Shown: positions 41,565-51,892, counted from the stretch's first letter. The stretch is DNA of 64,000 nt from Tsukamurella tyrosinosolvens (GCF_900104775.1 NZ_FNSA01000003.1:4588001-4652000); one strand, 5' to 3'. The notes: generated by a model from the sequence alone, not told the origin. A program made the numbers and translations.

Positions 41565-42536
41565 ATGCAGAACCGTCGAACCACACGCTGGGCCGCCCTC
41601 CTCGCCGCGGCGGCGGTCGCCACCGTCTCCGCTCCCGCCGGTGCGCAACCCGCCTCGGCGCCGCGCCCCGCCCACCAGCCGCGGTGCGACGGTGCCGGCG
41701 ACGTCCGGCCCGGCACCACCGCCGTACGGACCGTCGCGAGCGGCGATCGGTTGCGCAGCTACCGGATCCACGTCCCGCAGGGCTCCGACGGCCGTACCCC
41801 GCTCCCGGTCGTTGTCGCCTACCACGGCCGCGGCAGCACCGGGGCCGAGCTCCAGGAGTACTCCGGCCTCTCGGCTCTCCCCGCCATCGCCGTCTTCCCC
41901 GAGGGCGTCGTGGGCACCGGCGGCGGCGAACGCCAGGCCTGGCAGGGCGCGCCGTACGCGGCGCCGGGCGTCGACGACGTGGCCTTCACCCGGGACCTGC
42001 TCGACGACATCGAGCGGCGCGCGTGCGTCGACCGCGACCGGATCTACGCCACCGGCAAGTCCAACGGCGCCGGCCTCGTCAACCTGCTCGCGTGCCGACT
42101 GCCCGACCGACTCGCCGCGATCGCGCCCGTCGCCGCCGCGGTGTACCCCGGCGCGAACGCCGGATGTGACGGGGCCACGCCGAAACCCGTCCTCATCATG
42201 CACGGTGACGCCGATGCCACGATCCCGTACGGCGGCGACGCCGATCGGGGCCTCCCGGCGATCGACCGCTGGGCCGGTCAGTGGGCCGCGCGGGCCGCCT
42301 GCGCGGCGGAGCCCCGGACCGAGAACCTCGCCGAGGACGTCCTGCTCACCCGGTACCGCGGATGCGGGAACACTCCCGTCGAGATGATCACGGTGCGCGG
42401 TGGGGGCCACACCTGGCCCGGCGCCCTCGCCTACAGCGGCGGCGGTTACGTCACCCAGTCGGTCCGGGCCACCACCCTCGCCTGGTCGTTCTTCGAGAAC
42501 AAGCGCCTCGCCCCGTCGAACGGAGGAATCCGATGA
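41565..42536 (+). CDS. Secreted PHB depolymerase-like esterase (LpqC type)
   Basis: 323 residues. The first ~30 residues form a signal peptide (basic NRRTTRW, then AALLAAAAVATVSAPAGAQP). The alpha/beta-hydrolase domain has oxyanion segment VVAYHGRGSTG, nucleophile Ser166 in GKSNG, Asp in HGDADATIPYGG and His in GGGHTWPG, as in the polyhydroxybutyrate depolymerase/LpqC family. Two cysteines near the N-terminus and several later could form disulfides outside the cell. It is coupled to the AbgT gene (ATGA). Natural substrate unknown; an extracellular ester whose product is taken up is plausible. Confidence 0.85.
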   Translation: MQNRRTTRWAALLAAAAVATVSAPAGAQPASAPRPAHQPRCDGAGDVRPGTTAVRTVASGDRLRSYRIHVPQGSDGRTPLPVVVAYHGRGSTGAELQEYSGLSALPAIAVFPEGVVGTGGGERQAWQGAPYAAPGVDDVAFTRDLLDDIERRACVDRDRIYATGKSNGAGLVNLLACRLPDRLAAIAPVAAAVYPGANAGCDGATPKPVLIMHGDADATIPYGGDADRGLPAIDRWAGQWAARAACAAEPRTENLAEDVLLTRYRGCGNTPVEMITVRGGGHTWPGALAYSGGGYVTQSVRATTLAWSFFENKRLAPSNGGIR

Positions 42537-44086
42537 CCGCGCCCGACTCCCTCGAGCAGCCGCCCGTCGCGCCGGAACGCCTCCCCCGGATCATCCGGGC
42601 GATGGGGGTCATCGAGCGTGTGGGCAACGCACTGCCGCACCCGTTCTGGTTGTTCTGGATCCTCGCCGCGATCCTCGGCGTGGTCAGCGCTGTGATGGCA
42701 GCACTGGACGTCAGTGTCGTCTCCCCCGCCGACGGCAAGGAGGTGGTGGTGCGCAACCTCTTCTCGGGCGACGGCCTCGCCATGGCCGCGTCGACGATGG
42801 TCGAGAATTTCGCCGGCTTCCCGCCGATGGCGACGATCGTCGTGGTCATCATGGGCGTGGCGATCGCGGAGCGGAGCGGCTTCCTCGCCACCGGGATGAA
42901 GGCGGGGGTCTCCCGCGTCCCCGCCTCGTGGGTCATCTTCGCCGTCGCGTTCACCGGCACGGTCTCGCACGTCGCGTCGGCGGCGGCGTACGTGATCCTG
43001 GTGCCGTTGGGCGGTCTCGCCTTCCGCGCCGTCGGCAAGTCGCCGATCCTGGGCATCGTCGTCGCGTACACGTCGATCGCCTCCGGCTACGACGCCAGCC
43101 CGGTGCCGACCCCGAACGACGCGATCTTCGCGGGCATCACGCAGGCGGCGGCGCGGGTCATCGACCCCGATGCCGTGGTCACGCCGGTGAGTAACTGGTA
43201 CTTCAACATCGGATCCTCGCTGCTGCTCGCGATCGTGATCACCCTGGTCACCAAGCTCGTCCTGGCCAAGCGCCCCGACCTGGACGCCGATCCGGACGCG
43301 GACCTCAGCGACATGGGGACGCTCGCGCTCGAACCCGCCGAGCGGCGGGCACTGCGCCTGGCCGGCGCCACCCTGGTCGGCATCCTCCTGATCACGGCGC
43401 TGATCATGCTGCCCGCGGGGTCCCCGCTGCGCGGCGACAACGGTTCGATCACCGACTCGCCGTTCATGGAGGGCATCGCCGGCTTCGTCGCGGTCCTCTT
43501 CGGCGCCACCGGCGTGGTCTACGGCGTGATCGCGGGCACGATCCGCAAGCCCGCCGACGTCCCCGCCCTCATGGCGCAGGGCGTCAAGCAGATGGCCCCG
43601 GTCCTGGTGCTGTTCTTCGCGATCGCCCAGTTCCTGGCGTACTTCGACTGGACACACATCGGCGACGTGCTGGCCGTCGAGGCGGCGGAGCTCATCAAGA
43701 ACAGCGGTGTCCCCGTGGCGGTCGTCTTCCTCCTCGTCCTCGGTCTCCTGACCGTCGTCAACATCATGGTCACGAGCGGCTCCGCGATGTGGTCCATCGC
43801 CGCGCCGGTGCTGGTTCCCATGCTGATGCTGGTCTCGATCCCTGCGGAGACAACCCAGGCGTTGTTCCGCATCGCCGACTCGGGATCGACCGCCGTGACA
43901 CCGATGAGCCCGTACTTCATCATGGCGCTGGGCTTCCTGCAGCAGTACCGCAAGAAGGCGGGTATCGGCACCCTCGCGTCGTACACCCTGCCCCTCGCCA
44001 TCGCCATGACGGTGTCCTGGACCGCGCTGTTCTTCGTGTGGTGGGGGCTCGGAATCCCGCTCGGCCCGGGCGCGCCCGTCCGCTGA
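42533..44086 (+). CDS. AbgT-family transporter
   Basis: 517 residues with about 12 membrane segments, among them HPFWLFWILAAILGVVSAVMA, ATIVVVIMGVAIAER, the re-entrant-loop motif TPNDAIFAG/IASGYDASPVPTPND, and the C-terminal SGSAMWSIAAPVLVPMLMLV with GSTAVTPMSPYF. AbgT proteins import p-aminobenzoyl-glutamate or export sulfonamides by proton or sodium exchange. Gene context (amidohydrolase, esterase, GntR) favours uptake of an amide or amino-acid conjugate, as inference. The coding strand overlaps an open minus-strand frame continuing from the MFS gene. Confidence 0.9.
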   Translation: MTAPDSLEQPPVAPERLPRIIRAMGVIERVGNALPHPFWLFWILAAILGVVSAVMAALDVSVVSPADGKEVVVRNLFSGDGLAMAASTMVENFAGFPPMATIVVVIMGVAIAERSGFLATGMKAGVSRVPASWVIFAVAFTGTVSHVASAAAYVILVPLGGLAFRAVGKSPILGIVVAYTSIASGYDASPVPTPNDAIFAGITQAAARVIDPDAVVTPVSNWYFNIGSSLLLAIVITLVTKLVLAKRPDLDADPDADLSDMGTLALEPAERRALRLAGATLVGILLITALIMLPAGSPLRGDNGSITDSPFMEGIAGFVAVLFGATGVVYGVIAGTIRKPADVPALMAQGVKQMAPVLVLFFAIAQFLAYFDWTHIGDVLAVEAAELIKNSGVPVAVVFLLVLGLLTVVNIMVTSGSAMWSIAAPVLVPMLMLVSIPAETTQALFRIADSGSTAVTPMSPYFIMALGFLQQYRKKAGIGTLASYTLPLAIAMTVSWTALFFVWWGLGIPLGPGAPVR

Positions 44087-44089
44087 CCG

Positions 44090-45277
44090 GCGGAGCGCGA
44101 GCGCTCGGGCCCCCGGTCGGCGGAGCACCGCGCCGCCAAGGATCGCCGCGGCCACGACGACCGCGGCGAATCCGGCGGGACCCGCGATCCCACCGAACCG
44201 GTCGAGAGCGACGCCCGCGCCGACGGGACCCGCCACCGCGCCCACGTTGAGGGCCGCGGTGGCGTAGGACCCGGCCATCGTGGGCGCACGGTCCGCCGCG
44301 GAGCCGATCGCGAGGGTGATCAGGGTCCCGCCGACCGCGAACGCGAGCAGGCCGGCGACGGGCACGATCACCGGCAGGACGATCGCGTCGCCACCGCCGA
44401 CGGCGAGCGCCGTCCACGCGCTCAGCAGGAGCGGGGCGCACACGACGAGAAGGGCCCACGGGCTCGCGTCGGCGACCCTACCGACGAGCGCCACACCGGC
44501 ACACGCCCCGGCACCGAAGAGCATCAGCACCAACGGGATCCACCCCGCCGACAGCACCTCCTCCACCGGGACCGCGAGGAAGGTCAGCGCCCCGAAGGTG
44601 CCCGCGTTCACCAGCGCCGTGAGGCCGAGCAGCGACGCCGTCCGTCCGGCGCGCAGCGCGACCAGTTCGGCACGGAGAGAGGGTCGCTCGCCGCCGCCGG
44701 GGTCGATCGGGCCGGCGGCGAGGATCGCGAGGAAGGGCGGCACACACAGCGCCGCGACCGACCAGAACAGGGCGCGCCACCCCGCGGCGGCGCCGACGAG
44801 AGCGCCGGCGGGGACGCCCGCGACCATGGCGACGGTGGTGCCCGCGAGCAGCAGCGACAGCGCCCGCGCCCGCCGCTCGGGACCGACGGCCGCGGCCGCC
44901 ACGGTGAACGCGACGGCGAGGAAGCCGGCGTTGGCGAACGCGGCCACCACGCGGGTCCCGAGCAGCACGGGGAGGGACGCGGTCAGCGCGCCGACGACGT
45001 GCGCCGCCGCGAACACCGCGAGGAAGCCGAGCAGGGCGGCGCGGGGCGGCCACCGTCGGGCGAACGTGGCCGTCGCGGGGGCACCGAGGACCATCCCGGC
45101 CGCGAAGGCGGAGACGAGGCTCCCCGCGGCGGACGGCGCGACCGATAGGTCGGTCGCGAGTGCCGGCAGCACGCCGGCGAGCATGAATTCGGAGGTACCC
45201 ATCGCGAAGACGGCGAGGGCGAGGAACAGGACGAGCCGGGGCACGGAGGACTCCTGGGACGAGGGAAACGAGGACAT
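44090..45277 (-). CDS. MFS transporter; reading frame lacks an in-frame stop at the expected end
   Basis: Major facilitator of the DHA1/Bcr-CflA-type: residues ~12-390 give 12 membrane segments, with VFAMGTSEFMLAGVLPALA (TM1), FARRWPPRAALLG loop and GTLITLAIGSAADRAPTMAGSY in the second half. Normal length for the family is ~400 residues, i.e. to about position 44090. However the frame has no stop there and stays open to 42446, running antisense through the AbgT gene for over 500 residues of charged, low-quality sequence. Either a frameshift/stop-loss or a sequencing error is possible. Export of a drug or amino-acid derivative is presumed. Confidence 0.75.
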
Positions 45278-45459
45278 CGTCTCCGGTCGCCGCGGCCGAC
45301 TCGGACCGGCGGATCAGCGCACGACGGCGCGGCTCTGCACGGGGCCGACGGCGGGACCGGCGACCCCGACCTCATGCGATTCCGGCGTGCTCACGTCGGC
45401 CACGCTAGCCCCGGGCCGCCGGCGAGCGCCACCGGATAACGCGGCGCCCCGCACACGAC

Positions 45460-45487
45460 GAAGCCCCCGGGACGTCCCGGGGGCTTC
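45460..45487. terminator. Terminator downstream of cyp125
   Basis: GAAGCCCCCGGGAC and GTCCCGGGGGCTTC form a perfect 14-bp stem with no loop bases beyond the central pairs, 15 nt past the cyp125 stop on the minus strand. Confidence 0.8.
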
Positions 45488-45502
45488 GCAGAGGATGTGC
45501 GC

Positions 45503-46726
45503 CTACTCGTAGGCGACCTTCCAGTGCTTGATGCCGTTGAGCCAGCCGGACCGCAGGCGCTGCGGGGGCTCCAGCTCGCGCAGGTTCGGCATGACGTCGG
45601 CGATCGCCTTGAACATCAGGTCCATCTCCAGCCGGGCGAGGTTCGCGCCCACGCAGTGGTGCGTGCCCGAACCGCCGAAACCGACGTGCGGGTTCGGATC
45701 GCGCAGGATGTTGAAGGTGTAGGGATCCTCGAAGGCGTCCTCGTCGAAGTTCGCCGAGGCGTAGAACAGCGCCACGCGCTGGCCCTTCTTGATCGTCTGC
45801 TCACCGAGCTGGACGTCCTCGAGCGCGGTCCGCTGGAACACCGACACCGGCGTCGCCCAGCGCACGATCTCGTCGGGTGCGGTGCGCGGCCGCTGCTCCT
45901 TGTAGATCTCCCACTGCTCCGGGTAGTCGACGAAGGCCTTCATGCCGTGGCTGATCGCGTTGCGCGTGGTCTCGTTGCCGGCCACCGCCAGCAGGAGCAC
46001 GAAGAACGCGAACTCGTCACTGCCGAGCCCGTCGCCGTCGATGTCCGCCTGCACGAGGGTGGTCACGATGTCGTCCATCGGACACTTGCGGCGCTCCTCC
46101 GCGAGGTTCCACGAGTATCCGGTGAACTCGGTCATGGCGGTGAGGTAGTCGCCCTCGAACTCCGGGTCGTCGTAGGCCATCATCGAGTTCGACCAGTCGA
46201 ACAGCTTCTTGCGGTCCTCCTGGGGAACACCGAGCAGCTCGGCGATCGCCTGCAGCGGCAGCTCGGAGGCGACCTGCTCGACGAAGTCACCGCCGCCGGC
46301 CTTGCGGGCCTCGTGGACGATCTGCTCGGCCCGCTCCGCCAGCGCGTCGTGCAGGGACTGCACCGCCTTCGGCGTGAAACCACGCGAGATGATGCGCCGT
46401 GTCTTGGTGTGCTGCGGCGGGTCCATGTTGAGCAGCAGCATGCGCTGCATGTCGATCTGCTCGCGCTCGATCTCCGGTCCGAAGCGGACGATGGCGCCGT
46501 TCTCCCAGTTCGAGTACTGCTTCGGGTTCCGGGAGATGGCCTTGATGTCCTCCAGCTTGGACACCACCCAGAAGCCGCCGTCGTCGAACCCGGTGGTGCC
46601 GGGCGGGATGTCCTGCCACCACACCGGCGCCGATCGCCGCAGCTCGGCGAACTCGGCCTCGGGCCGCCGCTCCGACCACAGGTCGGGGCTGGTGAAATCG
46701 AACCCCGCGGGGAAGTGCACGCTCAC
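45503..46726 (-). CDS. cyp125: CYP125 steroid C26 monooxygenase
   Basis: 407-residue cytochrome P450 matching CYP125 (Rv3545c). HFPAGFDFTSPDLWSERRP at the N-terminus, NMDPPQHTKTRRIISRGFTP, oxygen-binding AGNETTRNA in the I helix, the ExxR motif DEIVR, and heme ligand Cys358 in FGGSGTHHCVGANLARLE. It hydroxylates C26/C27 of cholest-4-en-3-one to start side-chain degradation. GTG 46726 has GAGGAGG before it. The promoter shared with fadA5 carries a perfect KstR box, as in mycobacteria. Confidence 0.95.
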   Translation of the reverse strand: MSVHFPAGFDFTSPDLWSERRPEAEFAELRRSAPVWWQDIPPGTTGFDDGGFWVVSKLEDIKAISRNPKQYSNWENGAIVRFGPEIEREQIDMQRMLLLNMDPPQHTKTRRIISRGFTPKAVQSLHDALAERAEQIVHEARKAGGGDFVEQVASELPLQAIAELLGVPQEDRKKLFDWSNSMMAYDDPEFEGDYLTAMTEFTGYSWNLAEERRKCPMDDIVTTLVQADIDGDGLGSDEFAFFVLLLAVAGNETTRNAISHGMKAFVDYPEQWEIYKEQRPRTAPDEIVRWATPVSVFQRTALEDVQLGEQTIKKGQRVALFYASANFDEDAFEDPYTFNILRDPNPHVGFGGSGTHHCVGANLARLEMDLMFKAIADVMPNLRELEPPQRLRSGWLNGIKHWKVAYE

Positions 46727-46771
46727 GCCGCCTCCTCAAGCGTCTCCACCCGGTCTCTGGCCAGGCGTATC

Positions 46772-46785
46772 TGAAACATGTTCTA
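46772..46785. promoter_or_regulatory. KstR box between cyp125 and fadA5
   Basis: TGAAACATGTTCTA fits TnnAACnnGTTnnA exactly, 45 nt before the cyp125 start. A weaker copy, GAGAACGTGCTCTA (46920-46933, two mismatches), lies 39 nt upstream of fadA5. Confidence 0.82.
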
Positions 46786-46960
46786 CTCATTGAAGCACAC
46801 ACCGTCCGCTCGTGAGCTAGATTGCGGAGGACGCTGGCAGCACAGCAGTTACACAGGGACGAATCAGTCGGGGCGCCACCCGATGAGGCTCGACAGAGCC
46901 GGAGATCGGCGCCACAATCGAGAACGTGCTCTACCCAATCGGGACGAGCCGAGAATGTGA

Positions 46961-48133
<1,173 letters not shown>

Positions 48134-48137
48134 CACG

Positions 48138-49124
48138 ATGCGCGTAGCAGTCACCGGCGCGGCCGGATTCGTCGGCGGGAACCTCCTGCAACAGCTCGTC
48201 GAGCAGGGGCACGAGGTGGTCGCGATCGACCGCACCTCCTCGCCGCACGCCCCCGACGGCGTGCGCTGGGTGCAGGCCAGCGTTCTCGAGCCCGGCGAGA
48301 TGCGCGCGGCACTCGACGGCGTCGAGGTGGTCTATCACCTGGTCGCCATGATCACGCTGCGGATGCAGGACGAGGCCGCGTGGCGGCTCAACACGGAGGG
48401 CGTACGCGTCGTGGCACGCGCGGCCCTGGATGCCGGAGTGCGGAAGATGGTGCACCTCAGCTCCATCCACGCCTTCGACCAGGACCTCGTCGACGTCATC
48501 GACGAGACTGCGCCGCGGTCCGAGCGACCCGAGATCCCCGTCTACGACCGGTCCAAGTGGGCGGGCGAGCAGGAGCTGCGCAAGGTCGTCGACGACGGCC
48601 TGGACGCCACGGTCTGCAACCCCACGGGCGTGTGGGGTCCCGCCGATCACGGCGCCGCGCTCTCGCGCCTGAACCGGCTCGCGCACACCGCGGCCCGGGG
48701 CCGGATGCCCGCGTTCGTCTCCAAGGCCGGCTTCGACCTGGTCGACGTGCGCGACGTGGCGACGGGCGTGATGCTCGCCGCCGAGAAGGGGCGCACGGGC
48801 GAGAACTACCTCCTGGGCGGCGAGTTCGCGCCGATCATCGACGCGATGCGGCTCTCGGCGCAGGCCGCCGGGAAGGCGGGACCGCGCGTGGCGGTGCCGA
48901 TCGGCGCGCTCGCCGCGATCATGCCCGTGCTGGAGCCGATCAATGCGCGCCTCGGCTCGGACGTCCTCTCGAAGGCCGCACTCGGCCCGCTGTTCGCGTC
49001 GCCCCTGGTCGACATCAGCAAGGCGCGCAACGAACTCGGCTACGCACCGCGCTCGATGGCGACGACCGCCACCGAACTGGTGCGCTTCTTCGCGGAATCC
49101 GGCCGGCTCGGCGCCAAGGCCTGA
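48138..49124 (+). CDS. NAD-dependent epimerase / 3-beta-HSD-like extended SDR
   Basis: 328-residue extended SDR. MRVAVTGAAGFVGGNLLQQL (glycine motif GAAGFVGG), YHLVAMITLRMQDE, catalytic-like VHLSSIHAF with YDRSKWAGEQELRK (YxxxK). It resembles dihydroflavonol-reductase/3-beta-hydroxysteroid dehydrogenase-like proteins. Four nt after fadA5 and convergent with the next SDR, so part of the fadA5 unit. In M. tuberculosis the position after fadA5 is held by ddn (Rv3547), so this is a lineage difference. A hydroxysteroid or side-chain hydroxyacyl substrate is inferred. Confidence 0.85.
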   Translation: MRVAVTGAAGFVGGNLLQQLVEQGHEVVAIDRTSSPHAPDGVRWVQASVLEPGEMRAALDGVEVVYHLVAMITLRMQDEAAWRLNTEGVRVVARAALDAGVRKMVHLSSIHAFDQDLVDVIDETAPRSERPEIPVYDRSKWAGEQELRKVVDDGLDATVCNPTGVWGPADHGAALSRLNRLAHTAARGRMPAFVSKAGFDLVDVRDVATGVMLAAEKGRTGENYLLGGEFAPIIDAMRLSAQAAGKAGPRVAVPIGALAAIMPVLEPINARLGSDVLSKAALGPLFASPLVDISKARNELGYAPRSMATTATELVRFFAESGRLGAKA

Positions 49125-49162
49125 CCCCACCGACTCGGCACCTCCCCTCGCCGAGACGCGGC

Positions 49163-49199
49163 CGGCCGCACGGAGATCCCCTCCCCGTGCGGCCGGCAT
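49163..49199. terminator. Bidirectional terminator
   Basis: GCCGGCCGCACGG (49163-49175) pairs with CCGTGCGGCCGGC (49187-49199): perfect 13-bp stem, 11-nt loop, between convergent genes. Confidence 0.85.
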
Positions 49200-49212
49200 C
49201 GTCGTTTCCGGG

Positions 49213-50118
49213 TCAGGCCCCGTACACGGGCTCGGGCGCCTGCGCCTCGTCGAGGAGTCCGCGCACCACCTCACCCAGCTCCGACGGGGCCCAGCGGGCG
49301 CCCTTGTCGCGCTGCGGGCCGTGCCTCCAGCCCTGCGCCACGGAGACCTTGCCGCCCTCGACCTCGAAGACGCGGCCCGTCACGTCGGCGGACTCGGTGC
49401 TGCCGAGCCAGACCACCAGCGGCGAGACGTTCTCGGGGGCCATCGCGTCGAAGCCGCCCTCGGGAGCGGCCATGTCGTCGGCGAAGGTCACCTCGGTCAT
49501 GCGGGTCCGGGCGGCGGGCGCGATCGCGTTGACGGTGATGCCGTAGCGGCCCATCTCGGCGGCGGCCTGGATCGTCATCTCGGCGATCCCCGCCTTGGCG
49601 GCGGCGTAGTTGCCCTGGCCGACGCTGCCCAGCAGGCCGGCGCCGGAGCTGGTGTTGACCACCCGGGCGTCGGGCTGCCGCCCGGCCTTGGACTCGTCGC
49701 GCCAATAGGCGGCCGCGTGCCGCAGCATGGCGAAGTGCCCCTTGAGGTGCACGCGGGTCACCGCATCCCACTCGGCCTCGGACATGTTCACCAGCATCCG
49801 ATCGCGCAGGAAGCCCGCGTTGTTCACGAGCACGTCCAGCCGGCCGAACTCGTCGATCGCGCTGCGCACCAACGCCTGTGCTCCGTCCCAGTCCGCGACG
49901 TCGGAGGCGTTCGCGATCGCCCGGCCCCCGGCGGCGCGGATCTCGTCCACGACCTGCTGCGCGGGGCCCGACGAGGCGTCCGCGCCGTCGAGCCCGACGC
50001 CGTAGTCGTTGACCACGACGGCGGCGCCCTCCGCTGCGTAGGCGAGTGCGTGGGCTCGGCCGATACCGCGGCCCGCGCCGGTGACGATGACGACACGGCC
50101 GTCGACGATTCCTGTCAT
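49213..50118 (-). CDS. SDR family dehydrogenase, Rv3548c-like
   Basis: 301-residue SDR with TGAGRGIGRAHA, NNAGFLRDRM, NTSSGAGLLGSVGQGNYAAAKAG (Ser, Tyr, Lys) and a long C-terminal tail, closely similar in layout to Hsd4A at 434-1324. It occupies the place of Rv3548c in the M. tuberculosis cluster. AGGAGAAGAAC precedes the ATG at 50118. It is downstream of the SDR at 50147-50944 in a two-gene minus-strand operon controlled from the echA20 promoter region. Probably a hydroxyacyl-CoA dehydrogenase of sterol catabolism; the step is not known. Confidence 0.87.
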   Translation of the reverse strand: MTGIVDGRVVIVTGAGRGIGRAHALAYAAEGAAVVVNDYGVGLDGADASSGPAQQVVDEIRAAGGRAIANASDVADWDGAQALVRSAIDEFGRLDVLVNNAGFLRDRMLVNMSEAEWDAVTRVHLKGHFAMLRHAAAYWRDESKAGRQPDARVVNTSSGAGLLGSVGQGNYAAAKAGIAEMTIQAAAEMGRYGITVNAIAPAARTRMTEVTFADDMAAPEGGFDAMAPENVSPLVVWLGSTESADVTGRVFEVEGGKVSVAQGWRHGPQRDKGARWAPSELGEVVRGLLDEAQAPEPVYGA

Positions 50119-50146
50119 TGTTCTTCTCCTCGTTCGTGGTTCGGGT

Positions 50147-50944
50147 CTACCGCGCGCCGCGCGAGGCGGTCGCCGCGGCCAGGAAGGCGGGGCGCTCGCC
50201 ACCGCCGTGGACGAGCAGGGTCGCGCCCGTGACATAGGACGCGAGCGGCGAGGCGAGGAAGGCGGCGCACGCTCCCACCTCCTCGGGGTCGGCGAGCCGG
50301 CCGAGGGGCACGGTCGCGCCGATCGCAGCGATCCCGGCATCGTCGCCGTAGTGCTGTTCCGCGGCCTCGGTGCGGACCATGCCCACGTCGAGCGCGTTCA
50401 CCCGCACGGCCGGCGCCCACTCCACCGCGAGACTGCCGGTGAGCGAATCGAGTCCGGCCTTCGCGGCCCCGTACGCGGCGGTGCCGGGCGACGGGCGCGT
50501 GGCGCTGACACTGGACACGTTGACGATCGCCCCGGCTCCCGCCTCCTGCATCACGGCGTTCGCGTGCTGCGCGACCAGCAGCGGCGAGAGCAGGTTGAGC
50601 CCGACCACCTTGTCGTGGAAGCGGGGTGACGCGGTCGCCGCGTCCGAGAAGGGCGCGCCGCCGGCGTTGTTCACGAGCACGTCGAGTCGGCCGTGCCGCT
50701 CCACGATGCCGCGGACCAACACCTCGACCTGGTCGGGCTCGCGGACGTCGGCGGCGACGAACTCGGCGACGGCACCGTCGGCCTCCACCGGGCGCTCCGG
50801 CTCGCGCCGGGCGCACACCACCACGGTGGCGCCCTGCCGGAGGAAGACCCGGGCGATGCCCGCACCGATCCCCCGGACGCCGCCGGTGACGAGCACCACC
50901 GCGCCGTCGAGTCCGAGACCAGGCCCTGCAGGTGCGTTCGACAC
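50147..50944 (-). CDS. SDR family dehydrogenase, Rv3549c-like
   Basis: 265 residues from GTG 50944. VVLVTGGVRGIGAGIARVFL (TGGVRGIG), NNAGGAPFSDA, NVSSVSATRPSPGTAAYGAA with YxxxK (YGAAK), and VTGATLLVHGG near the end. It matches the Rv3549c position: divergent from echA20 and upstream of the Rv3548c-like SDR. The KstR2-type site at 50993-51010 lies 49 nt upstream. In C/D-ring catabolism several SDRs are KstR2 regulated; the exact reaction of this one is unknown. Confidence 0.86.
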   Translation of the reverse strand: MSNAPAGPGLGLDGAVVLVTGGVRGIGAGIARVFLRQGATVVVCARREPERPVEADGAVAEFVAADVREPDQVEVLVRGIVERHGRLDVLVNNAGGAPFSDAATASPRFHDKVVGLNLLSPLLVAQHANAVMQEAGAGAIVNVSSVSATRPSPGTAAYGAAKAGLDSLTGSLAVEWAPAVRVNALDVGMVRTEAAEQHYGDDAGIAAIGATVPLGRLADPEEVGACAAFLASPLASYVTGATLLVHGGGERPAFLAAATASRGAR

Positions 50945-50992
50945 AAGAATCCCCACTTCCCATTCCGGCTGACCGGGCTTCGGTGGTAGCGT

Positions 50993-51010
50993 ACCAAGCA
51001 ATTGCTAGGT
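50993..51010. promoter_or_regulatory. KstR2-type operator upstream of echA20
   Basis: ACCAAGCAATTGCTAGGT is near-palindromic and matches the KstR2 motif AnCAAGnnCTTGnT except one base. It is followed after 1 nt by a KstR-like site (51012-51025). Confidence 0.78.
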
Positions 51011-51011
51011 T

Positions 51012-51025
51012 TAGATCACGTTCTA
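51012..51025. promoter_or_regulatory. KstR-like site abutting the KstR2 operator
   Basis: TAGATCACGTTCTA matches TnnAACnnGTTnnA at all fixed positions but one (T for A in AAC). Confidence 0.5.
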
Positions 51026-51049
51026 CCTGTCTACCTCGAAGGAGTCGGT

Positions 51050-51892
51050 GTGCCTTCACCGATCACGACCACCGTCGACGAGCCCGGGATCCATACGATC
51101 ACCGTCGACGCGCCGCCCGTCAACGCCCTCACCGTGCAGGGCTGGTTCGATCTCGCGACCGCGATCACCGAGGCCGGCCGCGACCCGTCGTGCCACGTCG
51201 TGGTGGTCCGCGCGGTGGGCCGCGGCTTCAACGCCGGTGTCGACATCAAGGAGATCGACGCGGCGCAGGCGGCCGGCGACGGCTACGGCGCCCTCATCGG
51301 GGCCAACCAGGGGTGCGCCGCGGCCTTCTCCGCGGTCTACGACTGCGCGGTCCCCGTGATCATCGCGGTCAACGGCTTCTGTCTCGGCGGTGGCATCGGC
51401 CTCGTGGGCAACGCGGACGTGGTGGTGGCGTCCGACGACGCGACCTTCGGCCTGCCCGAGGTGGACCGCGGCGCGCTCGGCGCCGCGACGCACCTCGCCC
51501 GGCTCGTGCCGCAGCACCTCATGCGCACCCTGTACTTCACCGCAGGGACCATCACCGCCCAGCAACTGCATCACTTCGGCTCGGTGTACCGCGTGGTGCC
51601 CCGCGCCGAGCTCGACGACGCCGCCCTCGAGGTGGCACGCGCCATCGCCGCCAAGGACACCCGCGTGATCCGCAGGGCGAAGGAGGCGATCAACGGGATC
51701 GACCCGGTGAACGTCCACACCAGCTACCGGTTCGAGCAGGGCTTCACCTTCGAACTCAATCTCGCGGGCTACTCGGACGAGCACCGCCGCGAGTTCGTCT
51801 CCACCGGCCGCACGGTCGGCGAGGCGTCGGGCGCCGGGAGCGGACCGAGCGGGCGACCTGTTTCCGACGACGCAGCACAGGAGAACGCATGA
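51050..51892 (+). CDS. echA20: EchA20 ring-cleaving crotonase
   Basis: 280-residue crotonase-family hydrolase closely resembling Rv3550. DYPPVNA-like segment DAPPVNALTVQGWFDL, GRGFNAGVDIKEID (oxyanion hole), VNGFCLGGGIGLVGNADVVV, FGLPEVDRGALGAATHLARL and the typical EQGFTFELNLAGYSDEHR tail. EchA20 hydrolytically opens the last steroid ring (HIEC-CoA to COCHEA-CoA). GTG 51050 follows AAGGAG; the end overlaps ipdA (ATGA). The C-terminus is about 20 residues longer than in M. tuberculosis. Confidence 0.93.
   Translation: MPSPITTTVDEPGIHTITVDAPPVNALTVQGWFDLATAITEAGRDPSCHVVVVRAVGRGFNAGVDIKEIDAAQAAGDGYGALIGANQGCAAAFSAVYDCAVPVIIAVNGFCLGGGIGLVGNADVVVASDDATFGLPEVDRGALGAATHLARLVPQHLMRTLYFTAGTITAQQLHHFGSVYRVVPRAELDDAALEVARAIAAKDTRVIRRAKEAINGIDPVNVHTSYRFEQGFTFELNLAGYSDEHRREFVSTGRTVGEASGAGSGPSGRPVSDDAAQENA

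Noticed and set aside
45316-45396. Possible 26-codon minus-strand ORF (GTG start) upstream of the MFS gene
   Set aside because: No ribosome site and no recognised family; too short to support.
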